Shown here one piece after another: positions 1 to 11,239 of a stretch of DNA of 64,000 nt. Positions within the stretch are counted from its first letter, which is position 1. The number at the start of each line of letters is the position of its first letter. The notes under the pieces are model-generated. The model saw nothing but the letters and a program-made list of their open reading frames with translations. It was not told where the DNA came from and ran no database searches. Source of the DNA: Nicotiana tabacum (lineage: Eukaryota > Streptophyta > Magnoliopsida > Solanales > Solanaceae); the NCBI RefSeq assembly GCF_000715075.1, contig NC_134095.1:52318806-52382805 (forward strand), written 5' to 3'. The position numbers and the translations under genes were made by a program.

Positions 1-111
1 ATAAAATAAAAATATTATCATAAATTATATTGATAGTATAAAACTTCATTAATACTCTGGATAAGATCCTTTTTAAGGAAACAAGGGTGGTTTAGTCCAA
101 GCGGACATTAA

Positions 112-228
112 ATTTGACGACATAGATGTGTAACCAAGACACATGTGGCCACTGGCCGGTCAACTCCCTCTAGGACTCCACAAATATGATAATCTTGAAT
201 CGGTAATAAAATACAGCATATATATATC
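112..228 (+). promoter_or_regulatory. Probable core promoter of the PROPEP gene (W-box cores plus TATA)
   Basis: A TATA-like run (CATATATATATCT) lies at about 217-229, roughly 130 bases before the chosen start codon. Upstream, TTGACG at 114-119 and GGTCAA at 158-163 (TTGACC on the other strand) fit the W-box core bound by WRKY factors. WRKY control is known for several PROPEP genes in other plants; here it is inference from short motifs that also occur by chance. Confidence 0.35.
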
Positions 229-356
229 TGTCAAAATATTAAAACTAGAAAAGCTCAAAGTTCATTTCATACCAAACCACACAGCAAAGCATTAAAGACC
301 TGCGCTTCCTGTTTAAAAAGAAGAGAAAGTTGAAAGAAACAACAAAAAGAAGGAAA

Positions 357-1832
357 ATGGAAGAGGCTGCAGATATTACAGAGAAAAAAGAGAGAGGTCG
401 AGTTGATGATCAAGAGAGTAGCTTAACTAAAGTTTATGATATTTCCAAGAATCCAATTTTCTACTTCCAAGAAGCCATTAGAGCTATTCTCAACTGTCTT
501 GGTTTTGAATCTTCAAAACCAGAGTCTTCATCTTCTAGTATGTCAGATAAAAAAGAAGAAGAGAATAATAAAGAAGATAGTAGTGAACAAGAAGAAGAAG
601 ATGATCCTGAAGGGAAACAGGCTTCAACAGATAATAACAACGATAACCCTAATACTCCATCAGCTGATGATCCACCTCAATCCCAAACACTTGTAAGACT
701 TCTCTTTCCTTTAATTAATTGCGCAATCTATATCTCTCACACACACCGGAAGATGTAGAGCGTAAGTTATGGCCTGGGTTTATTCGAACCGACTCGAACT
801 TTGTATACGTGTTAAAATAATTCAATAAATAAGTACAAATAATTAATTTCAAACTCACTAAATTAAATGAGTTGAAAATATGAATTTGAAGTCATAAAAT
901 TCAAATTTTGGATCCACATCTTAACACACAGAGATATACATGTATGACACACACACATACAAGGGAGGATGTAGAGTATGATTGTTGGGTTCATCTGAAC
1001 CCACTATTTTTGTCGCGGAATATAAATTTATGTGTAAAAATTCATCAAAATTATAACAAATGGTAGGTCTGAACCTATAATTTTAAAATTACAATGGGTT
1101 CAGTGCTAAAAACTTTAAAAGTTGAACCCACGTGATCTAAATCCTGGATTATATATATAACCCTACTCGTATTCCGACTATCAAGATAGGCTAATTAAAT
1201 TACCAGACATCTAGATCATGAAAAATGTTACGTAGTAAAGATGAAAATTATAATGAGGAACTGAGCTTTGTTTCTGTTATTAAAAAAAAAAACGAAAGTA
1301 AACACTTATGGGATATCAGATATACTTCAATCGGTTATTAAATAATCTTAAGAGTGAAAAAGAATAGTGAATAGTTCTTGAGAGTACGTACCTAGGTCTT
1401 GAGCTGTATCTGAGTCTACGGTTATTCTTTGAATTTTAATATAAATCTTAAAATTATCGTTGTAGAGAATCGAGAAAGAATTAATAATTCTAATTTTGCT
1501 AATCTAATATGAGTACTAAATGTTCTTGAACAGAGACTAAAAATATATATTAATTTGAGAGATCAAAGAATAACAAGGTAATTTAATCAAATAAATATAT
1601 AACGTTCTCTAATTATAATATTCTTAAAAGGTGTGCATAAGGCTAAAATGAGAAGTAAATTGGAGGGGTGTATCTCGTTTGTTTTATTAAGAAAAAAGCC
1701 CACAAATTAATTAAGTCATGTGACTTGTTTTATTTTGGCGTAAATTTCATGCAGATAGAAGCAGCAACAAGGAGGGGAAGAACGCCACCAAGACCTGGAG
1801 TTAGCAGAGGAAGTCCTCCTCAGAACAATTAA
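357..1832 (+). CDS. PROPEP: PROPEP-type precursor of a plant elicitor peptide (Pep), two exons
   Basis: Exons are 357-692 and 1755-1832, joined in phase 0 across a GTAAGA...CATGCAG intron, giving 137 residues. PROPEPs are small cytosolic precursors; cell damage releases a C-terminal peptide of about 23 residues, sensed by PEPR receptor kinases to amplify wound and immune signalling. The C-terminus begins AATRRGRTPPRPGV and ends RGSPPQNN, matching the Solanaceae Pep pattern (RRGR near the start, proline/arginine-rich middle, PPQNN end). Near residues 30-50, FYFQEAIRAILNCLGF forms the amphipathic helix usual in PROPEPs, followed by a long Ser/Glu/Asp/Asn-rich low-complexity linker. No signal peptide is seen, as expected. 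The ATG at 357 sits in AAAATGG context; the frame is open upstream to 330 but only with a TTG. The precursor is very divergent outside the C-terminus, so the call rests on that motif and the architecture. Confidence 0.88.
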
Positions 1833-2818
1833 TTTAAATTACATCTCCTCTTAAAATCTATGACCCATTTTCATACTTTGGCTAGGGTTTTATTGAAGTT
1901 TGTTATATATATGATCAACTTTCAAGACTAAGTTTTGCTGGTATTTTATCTTGGTTTGATTTCCGTATTTTATGTTGTCTTAGGTCCTTTATTTGTTTAT
2001 CCATATTGTAAGATATAAGGATCTTAATATGTGCAAGTTAATAGTAGTACATAATCTACAAGTTATTTGTCGAATTTTCTTTGCCAATTCTGTAGTGCGC
2101 TTAACATTCATGTCTGTCTAACTTGATCACCACTGGACTGTTATTGTTCATATTGCATGACTTAATCATTATAATATCTACTGAATTTTCAATATTTTAA
2201 ATATCGTTTGACTCATCAGTTATCATTAATGAAAAATGTCATTACAATTAATGAAAATATCATTGTTTCTGTTTCCTAGGAAAAGTAAATAAATAAATAG
2301 AACTTATATTCCATTCTTCCACCTCCAGTTACAAATATTATTTATTTGGGCAAACAAAATCTGCTTTAAAATATTTGATGTTATTGAAAAAATGAAAAAT
2401 ATTTATTATTTATGTAAAAAAAATTAAAAGATGTATAATATGGGCGGTAAATAGTAGTAATATCGTTTAGAAACATGAATTAATTTGTCCTTTGTTTGTC
2501 ATTCATATGACTGGCAATAACTCCTTGGGTCCCTTCAAAAGATTCAAGATCTTCAAAAACATTATGATATGGACCATCGCCATTAATATTGGGCATATTT
2601 AAAATAGTGGTAATTGCTTGACTGTTGACTCTTCTCTCATTCAGGTCATTGTGGAACACAATAAATGCCTTATTACTCTTTCGAATATTAGTATAAATCC
2701 ATGCCGGGCTTGAGATGGCAAAAGACTAGTAATAGAGGGGAAAGAGAAGAAACGTTGCTCACCTAATTACAGGACAATATTACCAAATTAACATCACCTC
2801 TTGTTTTCCTTGAAAATG
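1833..2818. other. AT-rich intergenic stretch, nothing recognised
   Basis: It contains the 3' untranslated region of the PROPEP gene (AATAAA-like runs near 2290) and then AT-rich sequence. I see no open reading frame, splice-bounded exon, tRNA or terminal repeat. Confidence 0.6.
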
Positions 2819-2848
2819 TGTTGAATTCAGCTATCCATAGAGCCCTGC

Positions 2849-4170
2849 TATTAGACCCCTGACAAAGCTGATCGGCAAGCGGCACTGCAGTGGCGAGGAT
2901 TTTGGCATGATGACCTTGCCATTGGCCTATGTGCGAGGGAAAATCAACATGCAAGACAATGCGGGGGTGTTATCAATGGCAACAAACTGTTGCTAAGGCA
3001 AGTGAGACGGACTACACTTGTATTTGAGGGCTAAGGTGTGACGGACTACACCAAAGCAAGAGTGGGCTGCGTACAAGCAAGGCCAAGACCTTGACGGAAC
3101 TAGGCGGGCTGGATGGAGCTTGACAAGGCTAAACGGGAAAGACCTCGGCGCTAAAGTGAGGCAGCTTAGTGCCAAGGCATTGGCATTGGCAATGTGATGT
3201 TGCCATGACTTAGGTGAGCGGACTGGCACCTAAGTTAATTGTGGGCAAACGACTTGGCAAAGGGAAGGGCATCAAGGCTTGGTGACTTGATGTTAAAAAT
3301 CAGCATGGGCAACGGGCAGACTTGATCAAGTAGGGGCGACTTGACAAGGACAAACAACTGTGGCAGCGGATTGGCGTGCGGCTAAGTCAAGGGTGACGAG
3401 CTGTGGCGATGGCATTGAGCGGAAGCAGTGTCAAAGGCTAAGGCTGGGCGCAAAGTCAGCCTTAGGCGTGCAGCAGCTGGCCAAGAAACACGCACATGCA
3501 GCGCACATGGAGTGGTTTTCAAGTGTGTTGTGCACATGTCATGCAGTTGGCGGTTACAACTGCCTTTGTCCAAGAGTTGTTGATTATAGGCTGAGTCTTT
3601 GCACGTTTTTGGGGCATGTGAGAGACATGTCCTACACGTTTTGATCATGGGGATCATGTCCTATCAGTTGGGGGATGTCAACTGAAATAGGACAACACTT
3701 TTGGGCTGACTACACTATATATATGTGTGTTAGCAACCTTAAAAACGGGCTAAGTACCTAGGGAGGGAAATGTCTGAAAGATAGACATAGGGTTGTCTAT
3801 TTTATGGCTTGAGCATGGCAAATTATGTGCCATTGCCTTGCCAAACGAGTGGCAGCACGAGCGGCCTTAGGCAGGGGCTTTTATAGGGCAGATTCGTGCA
3901 AGTGTAGGCCATTTTTGTGAGTTGGTGCCTGTCAAGGGTGGCAGCACCTTGCCTAACTCGAAATTTTCCTTTGTAATTGATTTATTATAAAAGGTTGGGA
4001 AAGGGTTCCCGTAAATCTGTGTTGCCTTTGTTTATTCATGTTGCCTTAAATTTATTCTAAGTGTTAAACCTCGAAAGCGAACGAAAATTGGGTAAGGCTG
4101 AGGTCAAGTGGGGACTTGACTGCCGCACATCGGGCAGCATTTTCGGCGGACAGAAAACGCCCCTGTGACA
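2849..4170 (+). repeat. LTR copy 1 of the tandem non-autonomous element
   Basis: It starts TATTAGACCCC where copies 2 and 3 have TGTTAGACCCC, so the terminal TG has mutated to TA. TATATATATG at about 3714-3723 is a likely TATA box. It ends GTGACA. Open frames of 78, 91 and 94 codons recur at the same place in all three copies but overlap on opposite strands and show no domain; I take them as chance. Confidence 0.88.
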
Positions 4171-4568
4171 ATTGGTATCAGAGCAAGCCAGGTTTGGTTT
4201 GGTTTGGTTCGTGACGAGGTCGAGATGGCCATGGACAAGACTGCAAGGCAGTGGGTCAGTGTTCTTGTTCGTGGAAGGGACTGTCTTTGCTTAGAAATTC
4301 AGAAAAGGCAAGGAAGGCAGTGATGCAGAATTTTCGAGTTTGTGGGTGCCAAAAATCAGTGTGGGCTCTTTCAAATCAGTCAGTTGGCGTGCTGGATTTG
4401 CTGTGGGAACGACGGACAGGAAAGGCAATGAGAAAACAAAAACGTTGCACTTGAGGGCAAGGACAACGTAATTCTCAAAGGGGTGCTGAACTTGTGGTGT
4501 CTTTGCAAATGGCAGCATGTGTTGGGATTTATTCGACGAGGGCTCGAATTCAACTGGTTGGGGTAGTT
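4171..4568 (+). repeat. Internal segment 1 with primer-binding site
   Basis: TGGTATCAGAGC at 4173-4184 immediately follows the LTR end with a short spacer, as in plant LTR elements primed by methionine tRNA. An ATG at 4224 opens a frame of only about 31 codons. The right end GGTTGGGGTAGTT before LTR copy 2 is a weak polypurine tract. Nothing else coding is seen. Confidence 0.85.
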
Positions 4569-5890
4569 TGTTAGACCCCTGACAAAGCTGATCGGCAAGC
4601 GGCACGGCAGTGGCGAGGATTTTGGCATGATGGCCTTGCCATTGGCCTATGTGCGAGGGAAAATCAACATGCAAGACAATGCGGGGGTGTTGTCAATGGC
4701 AACAAACTGTTGCTAAGGCAAGTGAGACGGACTACACTTGCATTTGAGGGCTAAAGTGTGACGGACTACACTAAAGCAAGAGTGGGCTGCGTACAAGAAA
4801 GGCCAAGACCTTGACGGAACTAGGCGGGCTGGATGGAGCTTGACAAGGCTAAACGGGAAAGACCTCGGCGCTAAAGTGAGGCAGCTTAGTGCCAAGGCAT
4901 TGGCATTGGCAATGTGATGTTGCCATGACTTAGGTGAGCGAACTGGCACCTAAGTTAATTGTGGGCAAACGACTTGGCAAAGGGAAGGGCATCAAGGCTT
5001 GGTGACTTGATGTTAAAAATCAGCATGGGCAACGGGCAGACTTGATCAAGTAGGGGCGACTTGACAAGGACAAACAACTGTGGCAGCGGATTGGCATGCG
5101 GCTAAGTTAAGGGTGACGAGCTGTGGCGATGGCATTGAGCGGAAGCAGTGTCAAAGGCTAAGGCTGGGCGCAAAGTCAGCCTTGGGCGTGCAGCAGCTGG
5201 ACAAGAAACACGCACATGCAGCGCACATGGAGTGGTTTTCAAGTGTGCTGTGCACATGTCATGCAGTTGGCGGTTACAACTGCCTTTGTCCAAGAGTTGC
5301 TGATTATAGGCTGAGTCTTTGCACGTTTTTGGGGCATGTGAGAGACATGTCCTACACGTTTTGATCATGGGGATCATGTCCTATCAGTTGGGGGATGTCA
5401 ACTGAAAAAGGACAACACTTTTGGGCTGACTACACTATATATATGTGTGTTAGCAGCCTTAAAAACGGGCTAAGTACCTAGGGAGGGAAATGTCTGAAAG
5501 ATAGACATAGGGTTGTCTATTTTATGGCTTGAGCATGGCAAATTATGTGCCATTGCCTTGCCAAACGAGTGGCAGCACGAGCGGCCTTAGGCAGGGGCTT
5601 TTATAGGGCAGATTCGTGCAAGTGTAGGCCATTTTTGTGAGTTGGTGCCTGTCAAGGGTGGCAGCACCTTGCCTAACTCGAGATTTTCCTTTGTAATTGA
5701 TTTATTATAAAAGGTTGGGAAAGGGTTCCCATAAATCTGTGTTGCCTTTGTTTATTCATTTTGCCTTAAATTTATTCTAAGTGTTAAACCTCGAAAGCGA
5801 ACGAAAATTGGGTAAGGCTGAGGTCAAGTGGGGACTTGATTGCCGCACATCGGGCAGCATTTTCGGCGGACAGAAAACGCCCCTGTGACA
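4569..5890 (+). repeat. LTR copy 2 (middle) of the tandem element
   Basis: It is 1322 bases, starting TGTTAGACCCC and ending CCTGTGACA. Several sites distinguish it from copies 1 and 3, which agree with each other (for example TTGCATTTG and CACTAAAG here, TTGTATTTG and CACCAAAG in the others, near 4738-4770). Confidence 0.88.
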
Positions 5891-6289
5891 ATTGGTATCT
5901 GAGCAAGCCATGTTTGGTTTGGTTTGGTTCGTGACGAGGTCGAGATGGCCATGGACAAGACTGCAAGGCAGTGGGTCAGTGTTCTTGTTCGTGGAAGGGA
6001 CTGTCTTGGCTTAGAAATTCAGAAAAGGCAAGGAAGGCAGTGATGCAGAATTTTCGAGTTTGTGGGTGCCAAAAATCAGTGTGGGATCTTTCAAATCAGT
6101 CAGTTGGCGTGCTGGATTTGCTGTGGGAACGACGGACAAGAAAGGCAATGAGAAAACAAAAACGTTGCACTTGAGGGCAAGGACAACGTAATTCTCAAAG
6201 GGGTGCTGAACTTGTGGTGTCTTTGCAAATGGCAGCATGTGTTGGGATCTATTCGACGAGGGCGTCGAATTCAACTGGTTGGGGTGGTT
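5891..6289 (+). repeat. Internal segment 2, primer site mutated
   Basis: This is the same 0.4 kb internal segment as 4171-4568, but the primer site reads TGGTATCTGAGC (5893-5904), one base off the methionine-tRNA complement. A one-base insertion (GGGCGTCG against GGGCTCG) lies near 6262. Confidence 0.85.
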
Positions 6290-7610
6290 TGTTAGACCCC
6301 TGACAAAGCTGATCGGCAAGCAGCACGGCAGTGGCGAGGATTTTGGCATGATGGCCTTGCCATTGGCCTATGTGCGAGGGAAAATCAACATGCAAGACAA
6401 TGTGGGGGTGTTGTCAATGGCAACAAACTGTTGCTAAGGGAAGTGAGACGGACTACACTTGTATTTGAGGGCTAAGGTGTGACGGACTACACCAAAGCAA
6501 GAGTGGGCTGCGTACAAGCAAGGCCAAGACCTTGACGGAACTAGGCGGGCTGGATGGAGCTTGACAAGGCTAAACGGGAAAGACCTCGGCGCTAAAGTGA
6601 GGCAGCTTAGTGCCAAGGCATTGGCATTGGCAATGTGATGTTGCCATGACTTAGGTGAGCGGACTGGCACCTAAGTTAATTGTGGGCAAACGACTTGGCA
6701 AAGGGAAGGGCATCAAGGCTTGGTGACTTGATGTTAAAAATCAGCATGGGCAACGGGCAGACTTGATCAAGTAGGGGCGAATTGACAAGGACAAACAATT
6801 GTGGCAGCGGATTGGCGTGCGGCTAAGTCAAGGGTGACGAGCTGTGGCGATGGCATTGAGCGGAAGCAGTGTCAAAGGCTAAGGCTGGGCGCAAAGTCAG
6901 CCTTAGGCGTGCAGCAGCTGGCCAAGAAACACGCACATGCAGCGCACATGGAGTGGTTTTCAAGTGTGATGTGCACATGTCATGCAGTTGGCGGTTACAA
7001 CTGCCTTTGTCCAAGAGTTGCTGATTATAGGCTGAGTCTTTGCACATTTTTGGGGCATGTGAGAGACATGTCCTACACATTTTGATCATGGGGATCATGT
7101 CCTATCAGTTGGGGGATGTCAACTGAAATAGGACAACACTTTTGGGCTGACTACACTATATATATGTGTGTTAGCAGCCTTAAAAACGGGCTAAGTACCT
7201 AGGGAGGGAAATGTCTGAAAGATAGACATAGGGTTGTCTATTTTATGGCTTGAGCATGGAAAATTATGTGCCATTGCCTTGCCAAACGAGTGGCAGTACG
7301 AGCGGCCTTAGGCAGGGGCTTTTATAGGGCAGATTCGTGCAAGTGTAGGCCATTTTTGTGAGTTGGTGCCTGTCAAGGGTGGCAGTCCTTGCCTAACTCG
7401 AGATTTTCCTTTGTAATTGATTTATTATAAAAGGTTGGGAAAGGGTTCCCGTAAATCTGTGTTGCCTTTGTTTATTCATGTTGCCTTAAATTTATTCTAA
7501 GTGTTAAACCTCGAAAGCGAACGAAAATTGGGTAAGGCTGAGGTCAAGTGGGGACTTGACTGCCGCACATCGGGCAGCATTTTCGGCGGACAGAAAACGC
7601 CCCTGTGACA
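6290..7610 (+). repeat. LTR copy 3 of the tandem element
   Basis: It is 1321 bases, starting TGTTAGACCCC and ending CCTGTGACA, directly followed by the second CCTGC target copy and then the rest of the interrupted copia LTR. Confidence 0.88.
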
Positions 7611-7796
7611 CCTGCCATAGTGATCTTGCTGAATTACAGTGTAAGCTAGGAGGAAGTCAGTTACAGAGATGAATCTAAGGGAATTTTTAGAAGAAGAGAG
7701 AAATGTAATATTCTATTTCAAGTGTCAAATATATCTGTACATGAATATATTAAATGTGTTATCTTAATCTAATTGTGGTTAGTGCTAAAGCTAACT

Positions 7797-10700
7797 CTAG
7801 CATAGTCTAAGTAAGATATAACTAACAAATGAACAACTAACAAACTGGCCACCACTATCACTGCTAATCTCAACACTCCCCCTCAAGTTGAAGGGTAAGA
7901 ACAAGTTTTCAACCCCAGCTTGCTCTAAGCAAAAAATAATGATGTGTCTTTCCAAGACCCTCGGTGAGACTATCTGCCAATTGTGCTTTAGTGTTGATGT
8001 GCTGAGTTTGAATAAGGCCTTGCTGTAGTTTTCCCTCACAAAATGGCAATCAATGTTAATATATTTTGTGCGCTCATGAAAGATAGGGTTGGCAACTATT
8101 TGAATAGTTGCTTTGTTGTCACAGTGCATGGTAATAGGTAGCTGAACTATAACTCCTAGCTCTTTGAATAGTCCAACCAGCTATGAAAGTTCTGCAACAG
8201 TATAGGCCATACTTCTAAATTCTGCCTCTGTTGAACTCTTGAAAACTGTGTTTAGCTTCTTAGATTTCCAAGAAACTAAGGAGTTTCCAAACTTAACAAG
8301 GTAACCTGTGACAGACTTTTTAGATTGTGGACATGCTGCCCAGTCAGAGTCACAGTATGCAACCAAGTTGTTAGACCCCTCTGAAGATATCAACAGTCCC
8401 AATCCTGATGCATTCTTTACATAACTTGACCACCCTTAAGGCTGCATCCATATGTGATCTATGTGGCTTATGCATGAACTGACTTAGTACTTGGACAACA
8501 TAAGCTAAATCACGTTTAATCATAGTCAAATATAGTAGCCTCCCTACCAGTCTTTGGTAAGGTTCAGGATCACCAAGAATGATGTCATATGTATTGGTGC
8601 ACCCCACGACTTCATCAAATTCTAATGTTGTTAGCCTTTGATTACACTCTAATGGAGTAGATACTGGTTTAGCTCCCCCCAACCCAGAGTTAGCCAATCA
8701 AGTCAAGAGCATATTTTCTTTGGTTTATCAAGATGCCAGCTTTACTCCGAGCAAACTCTATACCCAGAAAGAACCTGAGCTCCATTGCCAGTAATCAAAA
8801 GGTCATCTACATAGACCAACACAACCACTAAGCTTGAGCCCTGTTGCTGTGTGAATAAAGAGTAGTTGAAATGGTTTTGAATAAAGCCCAAGTCTTGAAG
8901 AGCCTCTGTTAACTTTAGGTTCAATTGTCCAGAAGCTTATTTCAAGCCATAGAGTGACTTCTTTAGTTTGCAGACTTTGGAGTTGGACTCCCCCTTGGTA
9001 GTGTATCCTTGTGGAAGTTGCATGTATACTTCTTCAAAGAGATCCCCTTGTAAGAAAGCATTATGCACATCCATTTTATAGATGTACCAATGCTTAGAGG
9101 TTGCCATAGCAATAACTGGTCTGACAGTAACCATCTTAACCGCTAGGGAGAAAGTTTCCTTGTAGTCTAGGCCTTCTTATTATCTAACGCCTTTGGCTAC
9201 AAGCCTGACCTTGAACCCCTCCACATCTCCATTGGCTCTATATTTCACCTTGTATACCCACTTACACCCTATGCGAGTCTTGCCTGTAGGCAAGTCAACA
9301 ATGTCCGATGTGTTATTTTTCTTCTAAGGCTTCCACTTCTTGTTGCATGGTTGTCACTCATCTAGCATCTCTTGCATCTTCAGCAAAGTGTTTTGGCTCT
9401 ACAATTGAAGATTGTGTTAAGAGACACTTTGCATAGTAAGGGGACAAGTTGTCATAGTTCAAATAGTTTGTCATTGGATATGCACAGGAAGTTGAAACAA
9501 AGTCTTGCATCCACTTTAGTAGACCTGTAATTCTGGGATGTTTTCTAATTGCAATAGGTAATGTGTCAGTGATACATTGGTGTTATGAGAGATTCTCAGT
9601 AGCTTTACCAATTGATGGAGTGAGAACATCAAGTAAAGTGTCTGCTTCTTCAGGCATTTCATTAGCATTCTGCATTTCACCAATATCTGGAAATTTATCA
9701 TGTATAGGCTGAGATGCATTATGTATGGGCGGCACATCAACTGCATTAGCTGGTTCAAGGACTGGAAAAATAGCAATGGAAGACACCTTCATGTTCTTGA
9801 AAGGAAAAATCTGCTCCTTGAAGATCACATCTCTACTGACCGGGAATTGCTTAGAGTGCAAATCATATAACTTGTATCCTTTCTTAGTATGTGAGTATCC
9901 CATAAAGACAGCAGGCAGTGCCCTAGCTGAAAATTATCATGTCTTCTCACATTCATATCATAGCATAAGCATCCAAAGACCTTTAAATGTACGAGGGGAG
10001 GTGGAGTATCAAAAAACATCTCATAGGGAGACTTCCCTTTCAGAATTGTGGAAGGTATTCTGTTTATAATATGCACAGCTGTGAGAACACAATCTCCCTA
10101 AAATCTTAGTGCAACTGCACCTTGAAACCTCAAAGCCCTAGCCACCTCCAGTAAATATCTATGTCTCATTTCTACAACACCATTATATTGTGGATTATAT
10201 ACACATGTAGTCTGATGAATGATCCCCTATGATTCTAAGAATTGCCTCATATCAAAGTTAACAAATTCTAATCTATTGTCAGTTCTTATTGTCTTGACAT
10301 GACAATTAAACTATGTATGAATCATACAAATAAGCCTCTTCATCATCCAATAGGTTTCATCCTTAACATTCATTAAAAATAACCAAGTAGATCTAGAAAA
10401 ATCATCTACTACTGTAAGGAAGAATCTTTTATTATCATGGGTTGGTACTCTATAGGGTCCCCATACATCTGCAAGTAAAAGATGAAAAAGAGCATGTGCT
10501 CTACTCTTACTAACTGGAAATGACAATTTAGTTTCCTAGCTAATGGACAAACTTGACATTCTAAACAATCAATAGCTGATCTATCATTTCCAAATTGCTG
10601 CTTGAGCTTCTCAATTATCTTTAATGCCTCCATAGGTAGATGTCCAAGCCTCTGATGCCAAATTCCCAGCTTTATTGAACTCTGATTTTTTTGTGTTGAA

Positions 10701-11190
10701 GTCTGCATAGCTGTGGTATGTACAATTGGTGTATTCAACTGTGTCTTCTGAATGAAATCTTTAAGAATATAGAGCCCATTGATTAACTACCAATCTCCAA
10801 CACCTTGCCACTGTAGAGATCCCGAAACACACATAGGTCAGGGGAAAAAGCTACCAAGCATTGTAACTCTTTAGTGAGTTTTGAAACTGACTATATGTTG
10901 TACTTAAAATGAGGAACATGAAGTACATCATTAATTTTATGATCCTTGAAAATATTATTTGAACCACTGTGGGCAATCTAAGCTAATTCTCCATTTGGTA
11001 AGTGACCTGAACGACCTTTATTTAATGAAACTACATTATGCAGTAAATCTAACCTTGGAGTCATATAATTGGATGCTCCACTATCTAAAATCCAAACACC
11101 TTGATTCAGACAAGTCATTAAGGATGTAATAGTACCTGTTTCTAGCTCTACTACATTAGCTGCAACTTTTGTGGGCTTACTATCAAGCAA
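7797..11190 (-). pseudogene. Copia pol remnant: protease, integrase, RT, RNase H
   Basis: Minus-strand blocks run in copia order. Protease has VWILDSGASNYMT near 11080. The pre-integrase zinc domain has WHQRLGHL near 10660. The integrase core has LLADVWGPY and VVDDFSRSTWLF near 10380-10500, and the integrase C-terminal part has MHIINRIPS and VFGCLCYDM at 9950-10076. RT has YKMDVHNAFLQGDLFEEVYM near 9070 and LVYVDDLLITGNG near 8800, so the YVDD catalytic motif is kept. RNase H has YCDSDWAACPQSKKSVTGY near 8350 and STEAEFRSMA near 8220. The blocks are in different frames and broken by stops, so no polyprotein can be made. The lineage within copia was not assigned. Confidence 0.93.
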
Positions 11191-11239
11191 TTGCAGGATT
11201 TGTTGGTATTGTTTTGGTGTGAAGTTTGGTGCGGTGGAA

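Larger units (their letters stand above)
2849..7610 (+). mobile_element. Tandem non-autonomous LTR element (LTR-internal-LTR-internal-LTR)
   Basis: Three nearly identical units of about 1.32 kb (2849-4170, 4569-5890, 6290-7610), each ending CCCCTGTGACA, are separated by two internal segments of only 398-399 bases. The internal segment starts ATTGGTATCAGAGC, a methionine-tRNA primer site, so the 1.32 kb units are LTRs. No gag, protease, integrase or RT is present, so the element must have been moved by proteins supplied by another element. The array interrupts the copia left LTR: the uninterrupted right LTR reads GGAGCTCTGCCATGG where here CCTGC occurs at 2844-2848 and again at 7611-7615, a 5-base target duplication. 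Unequal recombination between LTRs of two copies is the simplest origin of the double unit. Confidence 0.9.

Noticed and set aside
330..356. Longer N-terminus for the PROPEP protein starting at 330
   Set aside because: The codon at 330 is TTG, not ATG. A plant gene would start at the ATG at 357, which has a favourable AAAATGG context.
436..696. Second open frame overlapping PROPEP exon 1
   Set aside because: Lys/Ile-rich text in another frame of a low-complexity acidic region; the splice structure and C-terminal motif support the other frame.
2993..7098. Repeated open frames of 78, 91 and 94 codons in the three LTR copies, at first sight a conserved gene family
   Set aside because: They recur because the LTR recurs. 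They overlap each other on opposite strands, show no domain, and lie inside LTRs defined by primer site, terminal GTGACA and target duplication.
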